DNA of 64,000 nucleotides, taken from assembly GCA_001314655.1 (NCBI GenBank), contig LJSF01000016.1, positions 281,131-345,130 on the forward strand, written 5' to 3'. Of this stretch, positions 50,660 to 60,598 are shown piece after piece. Positions within the stretch are counted from its first letter, which is position 1; the number at the start of each line of letters is the position of its first letter. The notes beneath the pieces were generated by a model. It was not told the DNA's origin. It saw nothing but the letters and a program-made list of their open reading frames with translations, and made no database searches. The translations under genes were made by a program, and so were the position numbers. The DNA comes from Rhodobacteraceae bacterium HLUCCA08. Lineage in GTDB: Bacteria > Pseudomonadota > Alphaproteobacteria > Rhodobacterales > Rhodobacteraceae.

Positions 50660-52183
50660 AAGCTCGGCCAGCAGGACCAGCGCCGCCATCGCACCGGCGC
50701 CCAGTGCGATCCAGCCCGCGATCGCCCGGATCGGTCGGCGCGGCGGTGGCGGGTCGCCCTGCATCTGGCGCACCAGCACGGCCTCGGCCAGGCCGGGCAG
50801 GCGCGGGCCGAACCGCGCCAGGACGCGCGCGGTCTGGACAAGGTCCCGGGTCAATGCCCGCGGGCCGATGCTGCTGCGGATGTATTTCTCGACCACCGGC
50901 TTGGCCGCGTCCCAGATGTTCATGCGCGGATCCAGCGTGCGGGCCACGCCTTCGACCACCACCATGGTGCGCTGCAGCAGGATCAGCTCGGTCCGGGTTT
51001 CCATGCCGAAGCGCTCGGTCACCTCGAACAGATAGGCCAGCAGGCGCCCCATCGAGATGCGGCTGGCATCCATGCCGAAGATCGGTTCGCCGACCGCGCG
51101 CAGGGCGCGGGCGAATTCGTCGACATCGCGGTCGGCGGGCACATAGCCGGCCTCGAAATGCAGCTCGGCCACGCGCTTGTAGTCCCGGCGGATGAAACCG
51201 AACAGGATCCCGGCATAGACCCGGCGGGTATATTCGTCGATATGCCCCATGATCCCGAAATCGTAGGCGATGATATCGCCGTTCGCCGCGACCTTGAGGT
51301 TGCCGTGATGCATGTCGCCATGGAAATAGCCGTCGCGCAGGGCATGGTTGAGGAACAGCTGCATCACCCGCAGCGCCAGGTCGCGCCGGTCATGGCCGGC
51401 GGCGTCGATCGCCGCCACATCGCCCAGCCCGATCCCTTCGGCCCAGCCAAGGGTCATCACCCGGCGGCTCGACAGATCCCAGCGGACCTGTGGCAGGGTA
51501 AAACCGTCGTCGTCCCGGGTGTTGGCCTGGAATTCCGAGGCCGAGGCGGCTTCGAGCCGCAGATCGAGTTCGCCGATCACGACGCCCTCGAAATGGGCGA
51601 CCACGTCGACCGGCTTCAGCCGGCGCGACCCGGGCAGCAGCACGCCGATCGCATTGGCGGCGAAATGGAACGCATCCAGGTCGCGGCGAAAGGCCCGCTC
51701 GATCCCCGGCCGCAGCACCTTGACCGCGACCTCTTCGCCGGTATCGGCCAGCGTCGCCTTGTGGACCTGCGCGATCGAGGCGGCGGCGACCGGTTCGGAA
51801 AACGTGGCGAACAGCTGGTCGGCGGGGACGCCCAGTTCGCGCTCCACCTCGGCCTTGGCCGCGGCCACCGGAAAGGGCGGCAGCCGGTCCTGCAGCACGC
51901 GCAGCTGCTCGGCCAGTTCGTCGCCGACCACGTCGGGCCGGGTCGACAGGATCTGGCCGAACTTGATATAGGCCGGGCCCAGCACGGTCAGCGCCCGCGT
52001 CACCGGCGGCATCGCCGGATCGCCCCGATGGCCCAGCCAGCGGAACGGCCACACCACGGCGCGCACCACGACCCGGATCAGCCGCGGCGCCTCGAACGCA
52101 TCGAGGATCGCCTGCATCGCCCCGGTCCGCTCGAAGGTCGCGCCGGTGCGGATCAGGCGCCAGATGTTGTGAGGTCCGCGCAC
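50654..52183 (-). CDS. ubiB: Ubiquinone biosynthesis ATPase UbiB
   Basis: A 509-residue atypical kinase-fold protein required for ubiquinone synthesis. The KxGQ motif is IKFGQILSTRPD (residues 73-84), followed by FATFSEPVAAASIAQVHKAT, VAVKVLRPGIERAFRRDLDA, GYFHGDMHHGNLKVAANGDI and IAYDFGIMGHID, the ABC1/ADCK core. A C-terminal membrane segment (about 485-505, GWIALGAGAMAALVLLAEL) matches the family. The start is GTG at 52183, directly after the ubiE stop (TAG). Its stop overlaps flgD by six bases. It forms the ubiE-ubiB operon usual in alphaproteobacteria. Confidence 0.95.
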   Translation of the reverse strand: MRGPHNIWRLIRTGATFERTGAMQAILDAFEAPRLIRVVVRAVVWPFRWLGHRGDPAMPPVTRALTVLGPAYIKFGQILSTRPDVVGDELAEQLRVLQDRLPPFPVAAAKAEVERELGVPADQLFATFSEPVAAASIAQVHKATLADTGEEVAVKVLRPGIERAFRRDLDAFHFAANAIGVLLPGSRRLKPVDVVAHFEGVVIGELDLRLEAASASEFQANTRDDDGFTLPQVRWDLSSRRVMTLGWAEGIGLGDVAAIDAAGHDRRDLALRVMQLFLNHALRDGYFHGDMHHGNLKVAANGDIIAYDFGIMGHIDEYTRRVYAGILFGFIRRDYKRVAELHFEAGYVPADRDVDEFARALRAVGEPIFGMDASRISMGRLLAYLFEVTERFGMETRTELILLQRTMVVVEGVARTLDPRMNIWDAAKPVVEKYIRSSIGPRALTRDLVQTARVLARFGPRLPGLAEAVLVRQMQGDPPPPRRPIRAIAGWIALGAGAMAALVLLAELL

Positions 52184-52942
52184 CTAGATCTTCCACCCCG
52201 AATGCAGGCAGGCGATGCCCATGGACAGGTTGCGGTATTTGGCGTTTTCGAACCCCGCCGCGCGGATCATCGCCAGAAACGTCCCCTGGTCGGGGAACTT
52301 GCGGATCGATTCGACCAGGTATTGATAGCTGTCGCGGTCACCGGTGATCGCCCGACCCATCTGCGGGATCACGTTGAAGGAATACAGGTCATACAGCCGT
52401 TGCAGCCCGTCATTCGGCAATTGCGAGAATTCCAGCACCATCAGCCGGCCGCCGGGCTTGAGAACCCGATACGCCTCGGTCAGCGCCGCCTCCGGCCGGG
52501 TCACGTTCCGGATGCCGAAGCTGATCGTGTAGACGTCGAAGGAATTGTCTTCGAAGGGCAGGGCCATCGCGTCGCCCACCACCCAGTCCAGGCTGTCGGC
52601 CAGCCGCGCGGCCTCGGCCCGCTTGCGGCCTTCGATCAGCATGCTTTCGGTCATGTCCAGCACGACCGCCTGCGCATCCCCGGCGCGGCGCAGAAAGCGG
52701 AACGCGATGTCGCCGGTGCCGCCGGCCACGTCCAGCAGGCGCTGCCCGGCGCGCGGCGCCAGCCAATCCATCATCGCGTCTTTCCACAGGCGGTGGATGC
52801 CCAGGCTCATGGCGTCGTTCATCACGTCGTATTTCGACGCGACCGAGGTAAAGACCCCATGCACCCGGCCGGCCTTTTCGGCCTCCGGCACGTCCTGGAA
52901 CCCGAAATGGGTGGTCTTGTCGTCCTGATCGCTCATCGCCAT
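52184..52942 (-). CDS. ubiE: Demethylmenaquinone/ubiquinone C-methyltransferase UbiE
   Basis: A methyltransferase of about 252 residues acting on the ubiquinone ring precursor with [43 protein letters not shown] and [20 protein letters not shown] lead into the SAM loop DVAGGTGD (residues 71-78), then [20 protein letters not shown] and [20 protein letters not shown], followed by [12 protein letters not shown], all UbiE/COQ5 signatures. Two nearby ATG codons (52942 and 52936) are possible; I took the first. It is upstream of ubiB on the minus strand and divergent from the mutM unit. Confidence 0.95.
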   Translation of the reverse strand: MAMSDQDDKTTHFGFQDVPEAEKAGRVHGVFTSVASKYDVMNDAMSLGIHRLWKDAMMDWLAPRAGQRLLDVAGGTGDIAFRFLRRAGDAQAVVLDMTESMLIEGRKRAEAARLADSLDWVVGDAMALPFEDNSFDVYTISFGIRNVTRPEAALTEAYRVLKPGGRLMVLEFSQLPNDGLQRLYDLYSFNVIPQMGRAITGDRDSYQYLVESIRKFPDQGTFLAMIRAAGFENAKYRNLSMGIACLHSGWKI

Positions 52943-53029
52943 GGCTTTGCCCGAATTCTGTCCTACCGGAGTTATAGTGCCGTGGTCCAAGACACAAACG
53001 CCCTTTGTGACGCAGGAGCCCCCCGGACC

Positions 53030-53662
53030 ATGATCGGCACCAAAGTCAACGTGATCGCTGTTATCGCCCAGATCGCCGGTATCGCCTTGCTGATCGCGGT
53101 CTTGGTCGGGATCGCGCGTCTGCGCACCGCGCTGTATCTCTGGATGACCCCCTCGGCATCGGACGGCACGCGGCCAAGGCCCACGATCGGCGCGCGGTTG
53201 AAGCCGTCGCTGTCGCTATCTGTGATGCTGGTGGCGCGGACGGGGCTGAACGCCGACCCCGGGTCATCGCTCGACACCTGGATCCTGCGGCCCACACCGG
53301 GAATGCGGATCATCTCCCTGGGCCTGGCGTCATGCGCCGTCGGCCTGATCTGGACGGTTCCCGAGCTTTCGCTCGGGACCACGGGAAACGCCGCGATCAC
53401 GATGGCCGCTTGCTATTCCGCGCTGTTCATCGGCACCTACGAACTCCGGTTCGACCGTGACATGCTCAGCGCGCCGAACTGGTTGTTCCAGCGGCGGGAA
53501 CACGCATTTGGCGACCTGATCGATATCCGGGATGACGGGCATTACCACTACAGGTTCCGGTTTTCCGACGGCCGCACGCTTCAAGTTCAGAAATACCTTG
53601 TGGGCATCGACAAGCTGCTGGGCTATGGCCGGCAATGGATCGACCATAACATCAGGGGCTGA
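53030..53662 (+). CDS. Unknown membrane protein before mutM
   Basis: A 210-residue protein that I do not recognise. Helices are seen at about 6-28 ([20 protein letters not shown]) and about 95-140 ([20 protein letters not shown] and [20 protein letters not shown]). The C-terminal 60 residues are soluble and charged ([40 protein letters not shown]). ATG 53030 follows AGGAGC ten bases upstream. The stop shares one base with the mutM ATG, so it is coupled to a DNA-repair gene, with no known functional link. Confidence 0.72.
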   Translation: MIGTKVNVIAVIAQIAGIALLIAVLVGIARLRTALYLWMTPSASDGTRPRPTIGARLKPSLSLSVMLVARTGLNADPGSSLDTWILRPTPGMRIISLGLASCAVGLIWTVPELSLGTTGNAAITMAACYSALFIGTYELRFDRDMLSAPNWLFQRREHAFGDLIDIRDDGHYHYRFRFSDGRTLQVQKYLVGIDKLLGYGRQWIDHNIRG

Positions 53663-54513
53663 TGCCGGAGCTTCCCGAAGTCGAAACCGTTCGCCGCGGC
53701 CTGCAACCCGCGATGGAGGGTCAGGTGATCGCCCGCGCCCGCGTCAACCGCGCCGGGCTGCGCTGGCCGTTTCCCGATCGGATGGCCGAACGGCTGACCG
53801 GGCGGCGGGTGCTGGCACTGCGCCGGCGGTCGAAATACATCCTGGCCGATCTGGACGGGGCCGAGACGCTGATCCTGCACCTGGGCATGTCGGGTCGCAT
53901 CCTGGTCTCGGGCGATCCGCTGGGGCGGTTCCATCATCACCACCCCGCGCCGCAAAAACATGACCATGTCGTTCTGGACATCGCCAACGGCGCCCGCGTC
54001 ACCTTCAACGATGCCCGCCGCTTCGGCGCCATGGACCTGTGGCCCACCGATAGGCTCGACACGCATCCGTTGCTCGTCAACCTGGGGCCGGAACCCCTGG
54101 GCAACAGCTTCGACGACGCCACCCTGGCCGCGCGTCTGACGGGCCGCCGCACGCCGATCAAGGCGGCGCTGCTGGACCAGCGCAATGTCGCGGGCCTGGG
54201 CAACATCTATGTCTGCGAAGCCCTGCACCGGGCCGGGATCAACCCCAGGCGCCTGGCCGGTTCCCTGTCGCGCGGCCGCATCGCCCGGCTGGTTCCGGTG
54301 ATCCGCGATGTCCTGTCCGAGGCGATCGTCGCCGGGGGGTCCTCCCTGCGCGATCACCTCCAGACCGACGGAGAGCTGGGCTATTTCCAGCACAGCTTCC
54401 GGGTCTATGACCGCGAAGGCGCGCCCTGCCGGACCGATGCCTGCACGGGCACCATTCGCCGCATCGTGCAATCCGGGCGTTCGACCTTCTACTGTCCGCG
54501 CTGCCAGCGCTAG
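53662..54513 (+). CDS. mutM: Formamidopyrimidine-DNA glycosylase MutM
   Basis: A 283-residue base-excision repair enzyme that removes 8-oxoguanine. The start [14 protein letters not shown] has the catalytic Pro2 and Glu3. [20 protein letters not shown] and [18 protein letters not shown] follow, with GTGNIY-like ([18 protein letters not shown]) in the H2TH region. The C-terminal zinc finger is Cys-x4-Cys ... [10 protein letters not shown], the variant seen in this order. Length is normal. It divides from ubiE-ubiB in the opposite direction, a common alphaproteobacterial arrangement. Confidence 0.96.
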   Translation: MPELPEVETVRRGLQPAMEGQVIARARVNRAGLRWPFPDRMAERLTGRRVLALRRRSKYILADLDGAETLILHLGMSGRILVSGDPLGRFHHHHPAPQKHDHVVLDIANGARVTFNDARRFGAMDLWPTDRLDTHPLLVNLGPEPLGNSFDDATLAARLTGRRTPIKAALLDQRNVAGLGNIYVCEALHRAGINPRRLAGSLSRGRIARLVPVIRDVLSEAIVAGGSSLRDHLQTDGELGYFQHSFRVYDREGAPCRTDACTGTIRRIVQSGRSTFYCPRCQR

Positions 54514-54590
54514 GGCCAATCAGCGCTTGATTGCCGCGCCCTGTCTGCTAACCCTTCGTCCCTGTCTGCGCCAACAAGCCCGGAGTGCCC

Positions 54591-55367
54591 ATGGCCTACA
54601 AGACCATCATCGTCGATGTCTCGGATGACGTGGCCCTGATCACGCTGAACCGCCCCGATGCGCTGAACGCGCTGAACAGCCAGATGCTGGGAGAATTGTC
54701 CAAGGCCCTGGTCGACGCCGATGCCAGCGACAAGGTGCGCTGCATCGTCATCACCGGCACCGACAAGGCCTTTGCCGCCGGGGCCGATATCCCCGAGATG
54801 GCGGCGAAGGATTTCGTCGAGATCTTTCGCGAAAATTTCTTTGCCGACGAGGCCGACCGGTTCCTCAAGGTGCGCAAGCCGATCATCGCCGCGGTGGCCG
54901 GCTATGCCCTGGGCGGCGGTTGCGAGCTGGCGATGATGTGCGATTTCATCATCGCCGCCGACAGCGCCAAGTTCGGCCAGCCCGAGATCAACCTTGGCGT
55001 CATCCCCGGCATCGGCGGCACCCAGCGCCTGGCCCGTGCGGTGGGCAAGGCCAAGGCGATGGACATGATCCTGACCGGGCGTTTCATGGATGCCGAAGAG
55101 GCGCTGTCGGCCGGCCTCGTCAGCCGCGTCGTGCCGGCCAGGAAACTGCGTGACGAGGCGCTGGGCGCCGCCCACAAGATCGCCGAGAAATCGCAGCTTG
55201 CCGTGATCGCCGCCAAGGACGCGGTGAACCGGTCGCAGGAGCTGCCGTTGTCCGAAGGCATCCGCTACGAAAGGCAGCTGTTCCAGGCGCTGTTCGCGAC
55301 CGAGGACCGGACCGAGGGGATGTCGGCCTTCATCGACAAGCGCGAGGCGCAGTTCCGCGACAAATAG
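54591..55367 (+). CDS. Enoyl-CoA hydratase
   Basis: A 258-residue crotonase-family enzyme. [20 protein letters not shown] is the N-terminal signature. [16 protein letters not shown] precedes the oxyanion loop, and both catalytic glutamates are present in [20 protein letters not shown] and [20 protein letters not shown]. The end matches fatty-acid beta-oxidation hydratases (paaF/fadB1-like). ATG 54591 follows CGGAG. It is a single gene between mutM and rpsT with no beta-oxidation neighbour, so the precise pathway is open. Confidence 0.93.
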   Translation: MAYKTIIVDVSDDVALITLNRPDALNALNSQMLGELSKALVDADASDKVRCIVITGTDKAFAAGADIPEMAAKDFVEIFRENFFADEADRFLKVRKPIIAAVAGYALGGGCELAMMCDFIIAADSAKFGQPEINLGVIPGIGGTQRLARAVGKAKAMDMILTGRFMDAEEALSAGLVSRVVPARKLRDEALGAAHKIAEKSQLAVIAAKDAVNRSQELPLSEGIRYERQLFQALFATEDRTEGMSAFIDKREAQFRDK

Positions 55368-55540
55368 GCTGCCGCCGCAGGAAAATCGGTGTTTGCATTC
55401 CGGGCGGTTTCCTCTATACGCCGCCGTCAGACATGCGCGTGCGGCCCGCCTTGGCCAGAACCTCCCGGTAGAGAACCCGGGGTCGGGACCACCCGTGCAA
55501 ACCCGTTTTTGACACGAACCCGACGAAAGAGAACACGCCC

Positions 55541-55804
55541 ATGGCCAACACGCCCCAGTCCAAGAAACGCGCCCGCCAGAACGAACGCCGCTACGCCGTC
55601 AACAAGGCGCGCCGGTCGCGGATCCGCACCTATCTGCGCAAGGTCGAAGAGGCCATCGCCTCGGGCGACAAGGACGCCGCCATCGCCGCCCTGCGCGCCG
55701 CCCAGCCCGAGCTGATGCGCGGCGTGACCAAGGGCGTGATGCACAAGAACACCGTTGCCCGCAAGATGTCGCGCCTGTCGTCGCGCGTGAAGTCGCTGGG
55801 CTGA
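55541..55804 (+). CDS. rpsT: 30S ribosomal protein S20
   Basis: An 87-residue basic protein: [60 protein letters not shown] and [20 protein letters not shown] cover the whole S20 family pattern. It binds 16S rRNA early in 30S assembly. ATG 55541 follows AAAGAGAA. It lies about 580 bases upstream of dnaA, and a stem-loop (55855-55882) follows its stop. Confidence 0.97.
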   Translation: MANTPQSKKRARQNERRYAVNKARRSRIRTYLRKVEEAIASGDKDAAIAALRAAQPELMRGVTKGVMHKNTVARKMSRLSSRVKSLG

Positions 55805-56385
55805 GCGGCGACTCGTTACCGGGCCGGCCGGAACGGCTTCGGGAAGGAAATTCAAGAGGGCGGTTCGTTTGAGCCGCCCTCTGTGCATCCGGGCAACAGC
55901 GGTGGCGACTTTCTCAGAAGATTCAACGCGCGTCGGGATTCGTTTCGTCCGGGCGGCGCGTCAAGCCCTCTCTTGCAGTTGAAACGGCCTCAACGCCCTT
56001 GCTACGTTGCCCCAGCGATTCATGTCGTTCCTGGGGGACACGGGTAGAATCGGGGGTTAACGCCTGGAGACGGCGGCATCGGTGGCCTGGCTTTCCGATA
56101 CCGAATTCCGGGGGTTCGACGGCTTGTTTGCCTCGGACAGGATGCCGGATGGGGACCGGCATCGCGGATCCCCGCCACCTGTGTACGGTACCGACCGTCG
56201 GATCCGGCCCCGACCAGGGGTTGGGGTTTGTTCGTCGAACCGGTCTGTCATCGGCACCGCCCGACCTTGTCGAGGCGGCGAGCCTCTTGATGCACCAGGA
56301 CGTCCGATTTGTGCGTGACGAGTGGTATCGCCCGGAACAGAGGCGGACGACGGTGGGACAGAAAGATCAAGGGGCCGAGGCACAG
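55805..56385. other. Gene-free stretch upstream of dnaA
   Basis: About 580 bases with no supportable gene on either strand. Near the left end is a stem-loop (55855-55882). A GTTAAC palindrome occurs at 56056-56061, a CtrA half-site pair in form. I see no DnaA box (TTATCCACA or close forms) and no AT-rich unwinding element, so I would not call an origin here. The rest likely holds the dnaA promoter and leader. The dnaA frame is open back to 55999, but the family starts at 56386. Confidence 0.55.
55855..55882 (+). terminator. Stem-loop after rpsT
   Basis: AGAGGGCGG (55855-55863) pairs perfectly with CCGCCCTCT (55874-55882), nine pairs around a ten-base loop, 51 bases after the rpsT stop. It has no T-tract, so it is a possible factor-dependent or weak terminator. 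Confidence 0.5.
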
Positions 56386-57744
56386 ATGACAACCGAAGAA
56401 TGGCGTAGCGTCAAGGCAGGCATTCGCGACTCGGTCGGGGCGAACAATTTCAGGAACTGGATCGAACCGCTGGAACTGCAGGGCCTGCAGGACGGCGTCG
56501 CCCTGTTCGACGCCCCGAATTCCTTTCACGGGACCTATGTCCGCAAGACCTTCGGCGAGCTGATCATCTATCACCTCAACGCCGGCGGCGCGAAGGTTCA
56601 GCGCCTGGATTTCGAAGTTGGCAAATCCGTGAACGGCACCGCCGCGCCTGCGCCGCAGCCCGCCGTGGCCCCGGCGCCGCAGCCGCCCGTGGCGTCCCGC
56701 GATGACATCGGATCGCCGATCGATGCGCGCTTCACCTTCGACAATTTCGTCGTCGGCAAGCCCAACGAACTGGCCCATGCCGCCGCCCGCCGGGTCGCCG
56801 AAAGCGAACATGTGACCTTCAATCCGCTGTTCCTCTATGGCGGTGTCGGCCTTGGCAAGACGCACCTGATGCATGCCATCGCCCATGAACTGAAGCGGAC
56901 CCGGCCCGAGGCCAAGGTGCTCTATATCCGGGCCGACGAATTCATCATGCGCTTCGTCTCGGCGATCCGCGACAAAAGCATGATGGACTTCAAGCAGCTG
57001 TTCCGCTCGGCCGATGTGCTGATGATCGACGACATCCAGTTCTTCGCCGGCAAGGATGGCACGCAGGAGGAATTCTTTCACACCTTCAACGCCCTGGTCG
57101 ACCAGAACAAGCAACTGGTGCTGACCGCCGATCGCGCCCCGGGCGAAATCAAGGACCTGTCCGAACGGATCAAGTCGCGTTGCCAATGTGGCCTGGTGGT
57201 CGATCTGCACCCGACCGACTACGAGTTGCGCCTGTCGATCCTGCAGGCCAAGCGCGGCCTGCACGAGGCGCTCTATCCCGGGGTCGTTCTGCGCGACGGG
57301 GTGCTGGAATTCCTCGCCCATCGGATCTCGACCAACGTGCGTGTGCTGGAAGGCGCCCTGATGCGGCTTTTCGCCTTCGCCTCGCTGGTCGGGCGCGAGG
57401 TGACGCTGGAAATGGCCCAGGAATGCCTGGCCGACATCCTGCGCGCCTCGGACCGCAAGATCACCATCGACGAAATCCAGCGCAAGGTCAGCGAACATTA
57501 CGCGATCCGCCTGTCCGACCTGGTCGGGCCGCGCCGGTTGCGCAGCTATGCCCGGCCGCGCCAGGTGGCGATGTGGCTGTGCAAGCAGATGACCAACAAG
57601 TCGCTGCCCGAGATCGGCCGCAAGTTCGGCAAGCGCGATCACACCACGATCATGCATGGCGTGCGCAAGATCGAAGAGCTGCGCAAGACCGACAGTTCGA
57701 TCGACGAAGACCTCGAATTGCTGCGCCGCGCGCTCGAGGATTGA
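56386..57744 (+). CDS. dnaA: Chromosomal replication initiator DnaA
   Basis: A 452-residue initiator. Domain I begins TTEEWRSVKAGIRDSVGANN and FRNWIEPLEL, and a Pro/Ala linker lies at about 84-105. Domain III holds Walker A GGVGLGKTH with Lys158, DDIQFFAGKDGTQEEFFHTF and RAPGEIKDLSERIKSRCQCG. Domain IV ends with the DNA-binding signature DHTTIMHGVRKIEELRK. ATG 56386 was chosen over a longer open frame because it matches the family start. dnaN follows after 108 bases. The two genes share direction with recF and gyrB. Confidence 0.96.
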   Translation: MTTEEWRSVKAGIRDSVGANNFRNWIEPLELQGLQDGVALFDAPNSFHGTYVRKTFGELIIYHLNAGGAKVQRLDFEVGKSVNGTAAPAPQPAVAPAPQPPVASRDDIGSPIDARFTFDNFVVGKPNELAHAAARRVAESEHVTFNPLFLYGGVGLGKTHLMHAIAHELKRTRPEAKVLYIRADEFIMRFVSAIRDKSMMDFKQLFRSADVLMIDDIQFFAGKDGTQEEFFHTFNALVDQNKQLVLTADRAPGEIKDLSERIKSRCQCGLVVDLHPTDYELRLSILQAKRGLHEALYPGVVLRDGVLEFLAHRISTNVRVLEGALMRLFAFASLVGREVTLEMAQECLADILRASDRKITIDEIQRKVSEHYAIRLSDLVGPRRLRSYARPRQVAMWLCKQMTNKSLPEIGRKFGKRDHTTIMHGVRKIEELRKTDSSIDEDLELLRRALED

Positions 57745-57852
57745 CGCCCCCGCAACACTCGCCCAGTGTCGCCTAAAGCCCCTTGTGCCGCGGGGGGAAA
57801 CGGTTACGTTTCCGATCCCGGCCCGAGGGGGCGGCGCAGGACGGAGAAAGTC

Positions 57853-58971
57853 ATGAAATTCAGCATCGAACGGGGCGTTCTGCTCAAGGCCGTGGCGCAG
57901 GCGCAATCGGTTGTCGAACGGCGCAACACCATCCCGATCCTGGCCAATGTCCTGATCGAGGCCGAGGGAGACGAGGTTCACTTCCGCGCCACCGATCTGG
58001 ATATCGAGGTGGTCGACCGGGCCCCGGCCAAGGTCGAGCGTGCCGGTGCGACGACGGTCAGCGCCGTGACCCTGAACGAGATCGTCCGCAAGTTGCCCGA
58101 CGGGGCGCTCGTGTCGCTGTCCGAAGATGGCGCATCGGGACGGCTGGCGATCGAGGCGGGCCGGTCCAACTTCTCGCTCGCCACCCTGCCCAAGCAGGAT
58201 TTCCCGGTCATGGCGTCTTCGGATTACCAGACCAATTTCTCTTGCGATGCGCCGACCCTGCGGCGGCTGTTCGACAAGTCGAAATTCGCGATCTCGACCG
58301 AGGAGACCCGCTATTACCTCAACGGTGTGTTCATGCATGTGGCCGACAGTGACGGCGGCAAGGTGCTGCGCTGCGTCGCCACCGACGGCCACCGCCTGGC
58401 CCGGATCGACGCCGACCTGCCCGAGGGCGCCGACGGCATGGCCGGCGTGATCGTGCCGCGCAAGACCGTGGGCGAATTGCGCAAGCTGCTGGACGACGAC
58501 GATGCCAAGATCGCGGTCAGCGTGTCCGAAACCAAGGTGCGTTTCGCCACGCCGGACATCACCCTGACCTCCAAGGTGATCGACGGGACCTTCCCGGATT
58601 ACACCCGCGTGATCCCCGCCGGAAATACCCGCAAGATGGAGGTCGACGCCGCCGAATTCGCCAAGGCGGTCGACCGGGTGGCCACGGTCAGTTCGGAACG
58701 GTCCCGGGCGGTCAAGCTGCAGCTGGACGAAGATCGCCTGATCCTGTCCGTCAACGCCCCCGACAGCGGCGCCGCCGAAGAAGAGCTGGCCGTCGCCTAT
58801 GGCGACGAGCGACTGGAAATCGGCTTCAACGCCAAGTATCTGCTGGAAATCGCCAGCCAGGTGGACCGGGAAAACGCGGTGTTCCTGTTCAATTCGTCCG
58901 GCGATCCGACCCTGATGCGCGAAGGCAATGACACCACGGCGATCTATGTCGTGATGCCGATGCGGGTGTGA
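57853..58971 (+). CDS. dnaN: DNA polymerase III beta clamp DnaN
   Basis: A 372-residue sliding clamp. The N-terminus MKFSIERGVLLKAVAQAQSV with VVERRNTIPILANVLIEA, VLRCVATDGHRLARIDADLP in the middle, and the C-terminal NAKYLLEIASQVDRENAVFL with TTAIYVVMPMRV match DnaN throughout. ATG 57853 has GGAGAAAG upstream. It has the expected position between dnaA and recF. The stop overlaps the recF GTG (58968-58971), so the two are translationally coupled. Confidence 0.97.
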   Translation: MKFSIERGVLLKAVAQAQSVVERRNTIPILANVLIEAEGDEVHFRATDLDIEVVDRAPAKVERAGATTVSAVTLNEIVRKLPDGALVSLSEDGASGRLAIEAGRSNFSLATLPKQDFPVMASSDYQTNFSCDAPTLRRLFDKSKFAISTEETRYYLNGVFMHVADSDGGKVLRCVATDGHRLARIDADLPEGADGMAGVIVPRKTVGELRKLLDDDDAKIAVSVSETKVRFATPDITLTSKVIDGTFPDYTRVIPAGNTRKMEVDAAEFAKAVDRVATVSSERSRAVKLQLDEDRLILSVNAPDSGAAEEELAVAYGDERLEIGFNAKYLLEIASQVDRENAVFLFNSSGDPTLMREGNDTTAIYVVMPMRV

Positions 58972-60083
58972 GCCTTCACCTCACGTCGCTGACCCTGTCG
59001 CATTTCCGCTCGCACCGGCGCGCGGTGCTGGATTTCGACGGGCGGCCGGTGGCGATCCATGGCGCCAATGGCGCGGGCAAGACCAACATCCTCGAAGCGG
59101 TGTCGCTGCTGTCGCCGGGCCGTGGATTGCGCCGCGCCGCGGTCGCCGAAATGGCCCGCAAGCCCGAGGCGCCGGGCTGGAAGGTCCGGGCCGATCTGAC
59201 CTCCCTGAACCAGCAGCACGAGGTCGAGACCTGGGCCGAGGGCAGCCAGGCCCGGCAGGTGAAGATCGACGGCAAGGCAAGCACCCAAGTGGCGCTGGGC
59301 CGGATCGCGCGGGTGCTGTGGCTGGTGCCCTCGATGGACCGGCTGTGGATCGAGGGGGCCGAAGGGCGGCGGCGGTTCCTGGACCGGGCGACGATGTCCT
59401 TCGAACCCGCCCATGCCGAGGCCGTGCTGACCCATGAAAAGGCCATGCGCGAGCGCAACCGGCTGCTCAAGGACATGGTCCGGGACGCCCATTGGTATGA
59501 TGCGCTGGAGGCCCAGATGGCCATTGCCGGGGCCGAGATCCAGCGCCGCCGCACCGCCGCGATCGCCCGCCTGACCGAAGCCCAGGCGGCGGCCGAAACC
59601 GCCTTTCCGGTGGCCGATCTGGCGCTGTCCCAGGCCGAAGGCGACCTGCCGGGCGATGCGGAGGACCAGCGCGCCGCCCTGGCCGAGGGCCGCGCCCGCG
59701 ACATGGCCGCCGGCCGCACCCTGACCGGCCCCCATCGCACCGACCTGGAGGCGGTCTTTGCCGCCAAGGGCGTTCCGGCGCGCGATTGTTCCACCGGCGA
59801 ACAGAAGGCCCTGCTGGTGGCGCTGATCCTGGCCAATGGCCGTGCGCTGGCGCAGGATTTCGGCGCCCCGCCGATCCTGCTGCTGGACGAGATCGCCGCC
59901 CATCTGGACACCGCCCGCCGCGCCGCGCTGTATGATGAAATCTGTGCGCTGGGGGCGCAGGCCTTCATGACCGGAACCGGGCCCGAACTCTTCGCGGAAC
60001 TCGGTGACCGGGCGCAAGATCTGCGCGTGACCGAAACGGACGGGACGTCGCATGTCGCGAACGGAGGAACCGATGCGGATTGA
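58968..60083 (+). CDS. recF: DNA recombination and repair protein RecF
   Basis: A 371-residue SMC-like ATPase that acts in gap repair. Walker A is HGANGAGKTNILEAVSLL (residues 31-48); SLLSPGRGLR, RVLWLVPSMDRLWIEGAEGR and RRRFLDRATMSFEPAHAEAV follow. STGEQKALLVALILANGRAL is the ABC signature and ILLLDEIAAHLDTARRAAL is Walker B. It begins with GTG 58968 overlapping the dnaN stop. The C-terminal tail overlaps the start of the acetyltransferase gene by 11 bases. Confidence 0.95.
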   Translation: MSLHLTSLTLSHFRSHRRAVLDFDGRPVAIHGANGAGKTNILEAVSLLSPGRGLRRAAVAEMARKPEAPGWKVRADLTSLNQQHEVETWAEGSQARQVKIDGKASTQVALGRIARVLWLVPSMDRLWIEGAEGRRRFLDRATMSFEPAHAEAVLTHEKAMRERNRLLKDMVRDAHWYDALEAQMAIAGAEIQRRRTAAIARLTEAQAAAETAFPVADLALSQAEGDLPGDAEDQRAALAEGRARDMAAGRTLTGPHRTDLEAVFAAKGVPARDCSTGEQKALLVALILANGRALAQDFGAPPILLLDEIAAHLDTARRAALYDEICALGAQAFMTGTGPELFAELGDRAQDLRVTETDGTSHVANGGTDAD

Positions 60084-60597
60084 ACGGATCGAAGAGGCCC
60101 GCCTGAACGCGGACGATACCGCGGCGATCGCCCGGTTGCTGGACCGCGCCTTCGGCCCGGAATTCGGCGGACGGTCGTTCTTTCAGCAGCGGCATCATGT
60201 CCGGCTGGTCGCGCGCGACCCGGGTATCGTCGGCCACATGGCGCTGGGCCTGCGCGATGTGCGGCTGGGCGACGACCTGGTGACGATCGCCTGCCTGGGC
60301 GACGTGGCGACCGACCCCGACCGGCGCGGCGAAGGGATCGCGACCCGCCTCATGCAGGCGGTCCTGGCCGAGAGCCGCGCCATGCCCGCCGCCTTTCTGG
60401 TGCTGTTCGGGGATCAGCCGCTCTATGCCGGCACCGGGTTCGTTTCGCAGCGCAACCCGATGATCTGGACCGATCTGACCGATGCCCGCACCGGGCCGGT
60501 CGAACGCGGCCGGGACGACGGGTTGATGGTGCTGCCGCTGGGCGACATGAGCTGGGATCCGGACGCGCCGCTGGACCTGCTGGGATGGAAGTTCTGA
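60073..60597 (+). CDS. GNAT-family N-acetyltransferase
   Basis: A 174-residue acetyltransferase. The CoA loop is in LGDVATDPDRRGEGIATRLM (about residues 76-95, with RxxGxG/A form), preceded by the beta strand VGHMALGLRDVRLG and followed by AFLVLFGDQPLYAGTGFV, the usual C-terminal strand pair. The ATG at 60073 follows GGAGGA; an earlier ATG at 60052 overlaps recF more and lacks such a site. It lies between recF and gyrB in the same direction. Substrate is not predictable. Confidence 0.85.
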   Translation: MRIERIEEARLNADDTAAIARLLDRAFGPEFGGRSFFQQRHHVRLVARDPGIVGHMALGLRDVRLGDDLVTIACLGDVATDPDRRGEGIATRLMQAVLAESRAMPAAFLVLFGDQPLYAGTGFVSQRNPMIWTDLTDARTGPVERGRDDGLMVLPLGDMSWDPDAPLDLLGWKF

Positions 60598-60598
60598 G

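Noticed and set aside
55805-56385. Chromosomal replication origin upstream of dnaA
   Set aside because: No clear DnaA boxes or AT-rich unwinding region are seen; only one GTTAAC palindrome. In many alphaproteobacteria the origin is not beside dnaA.
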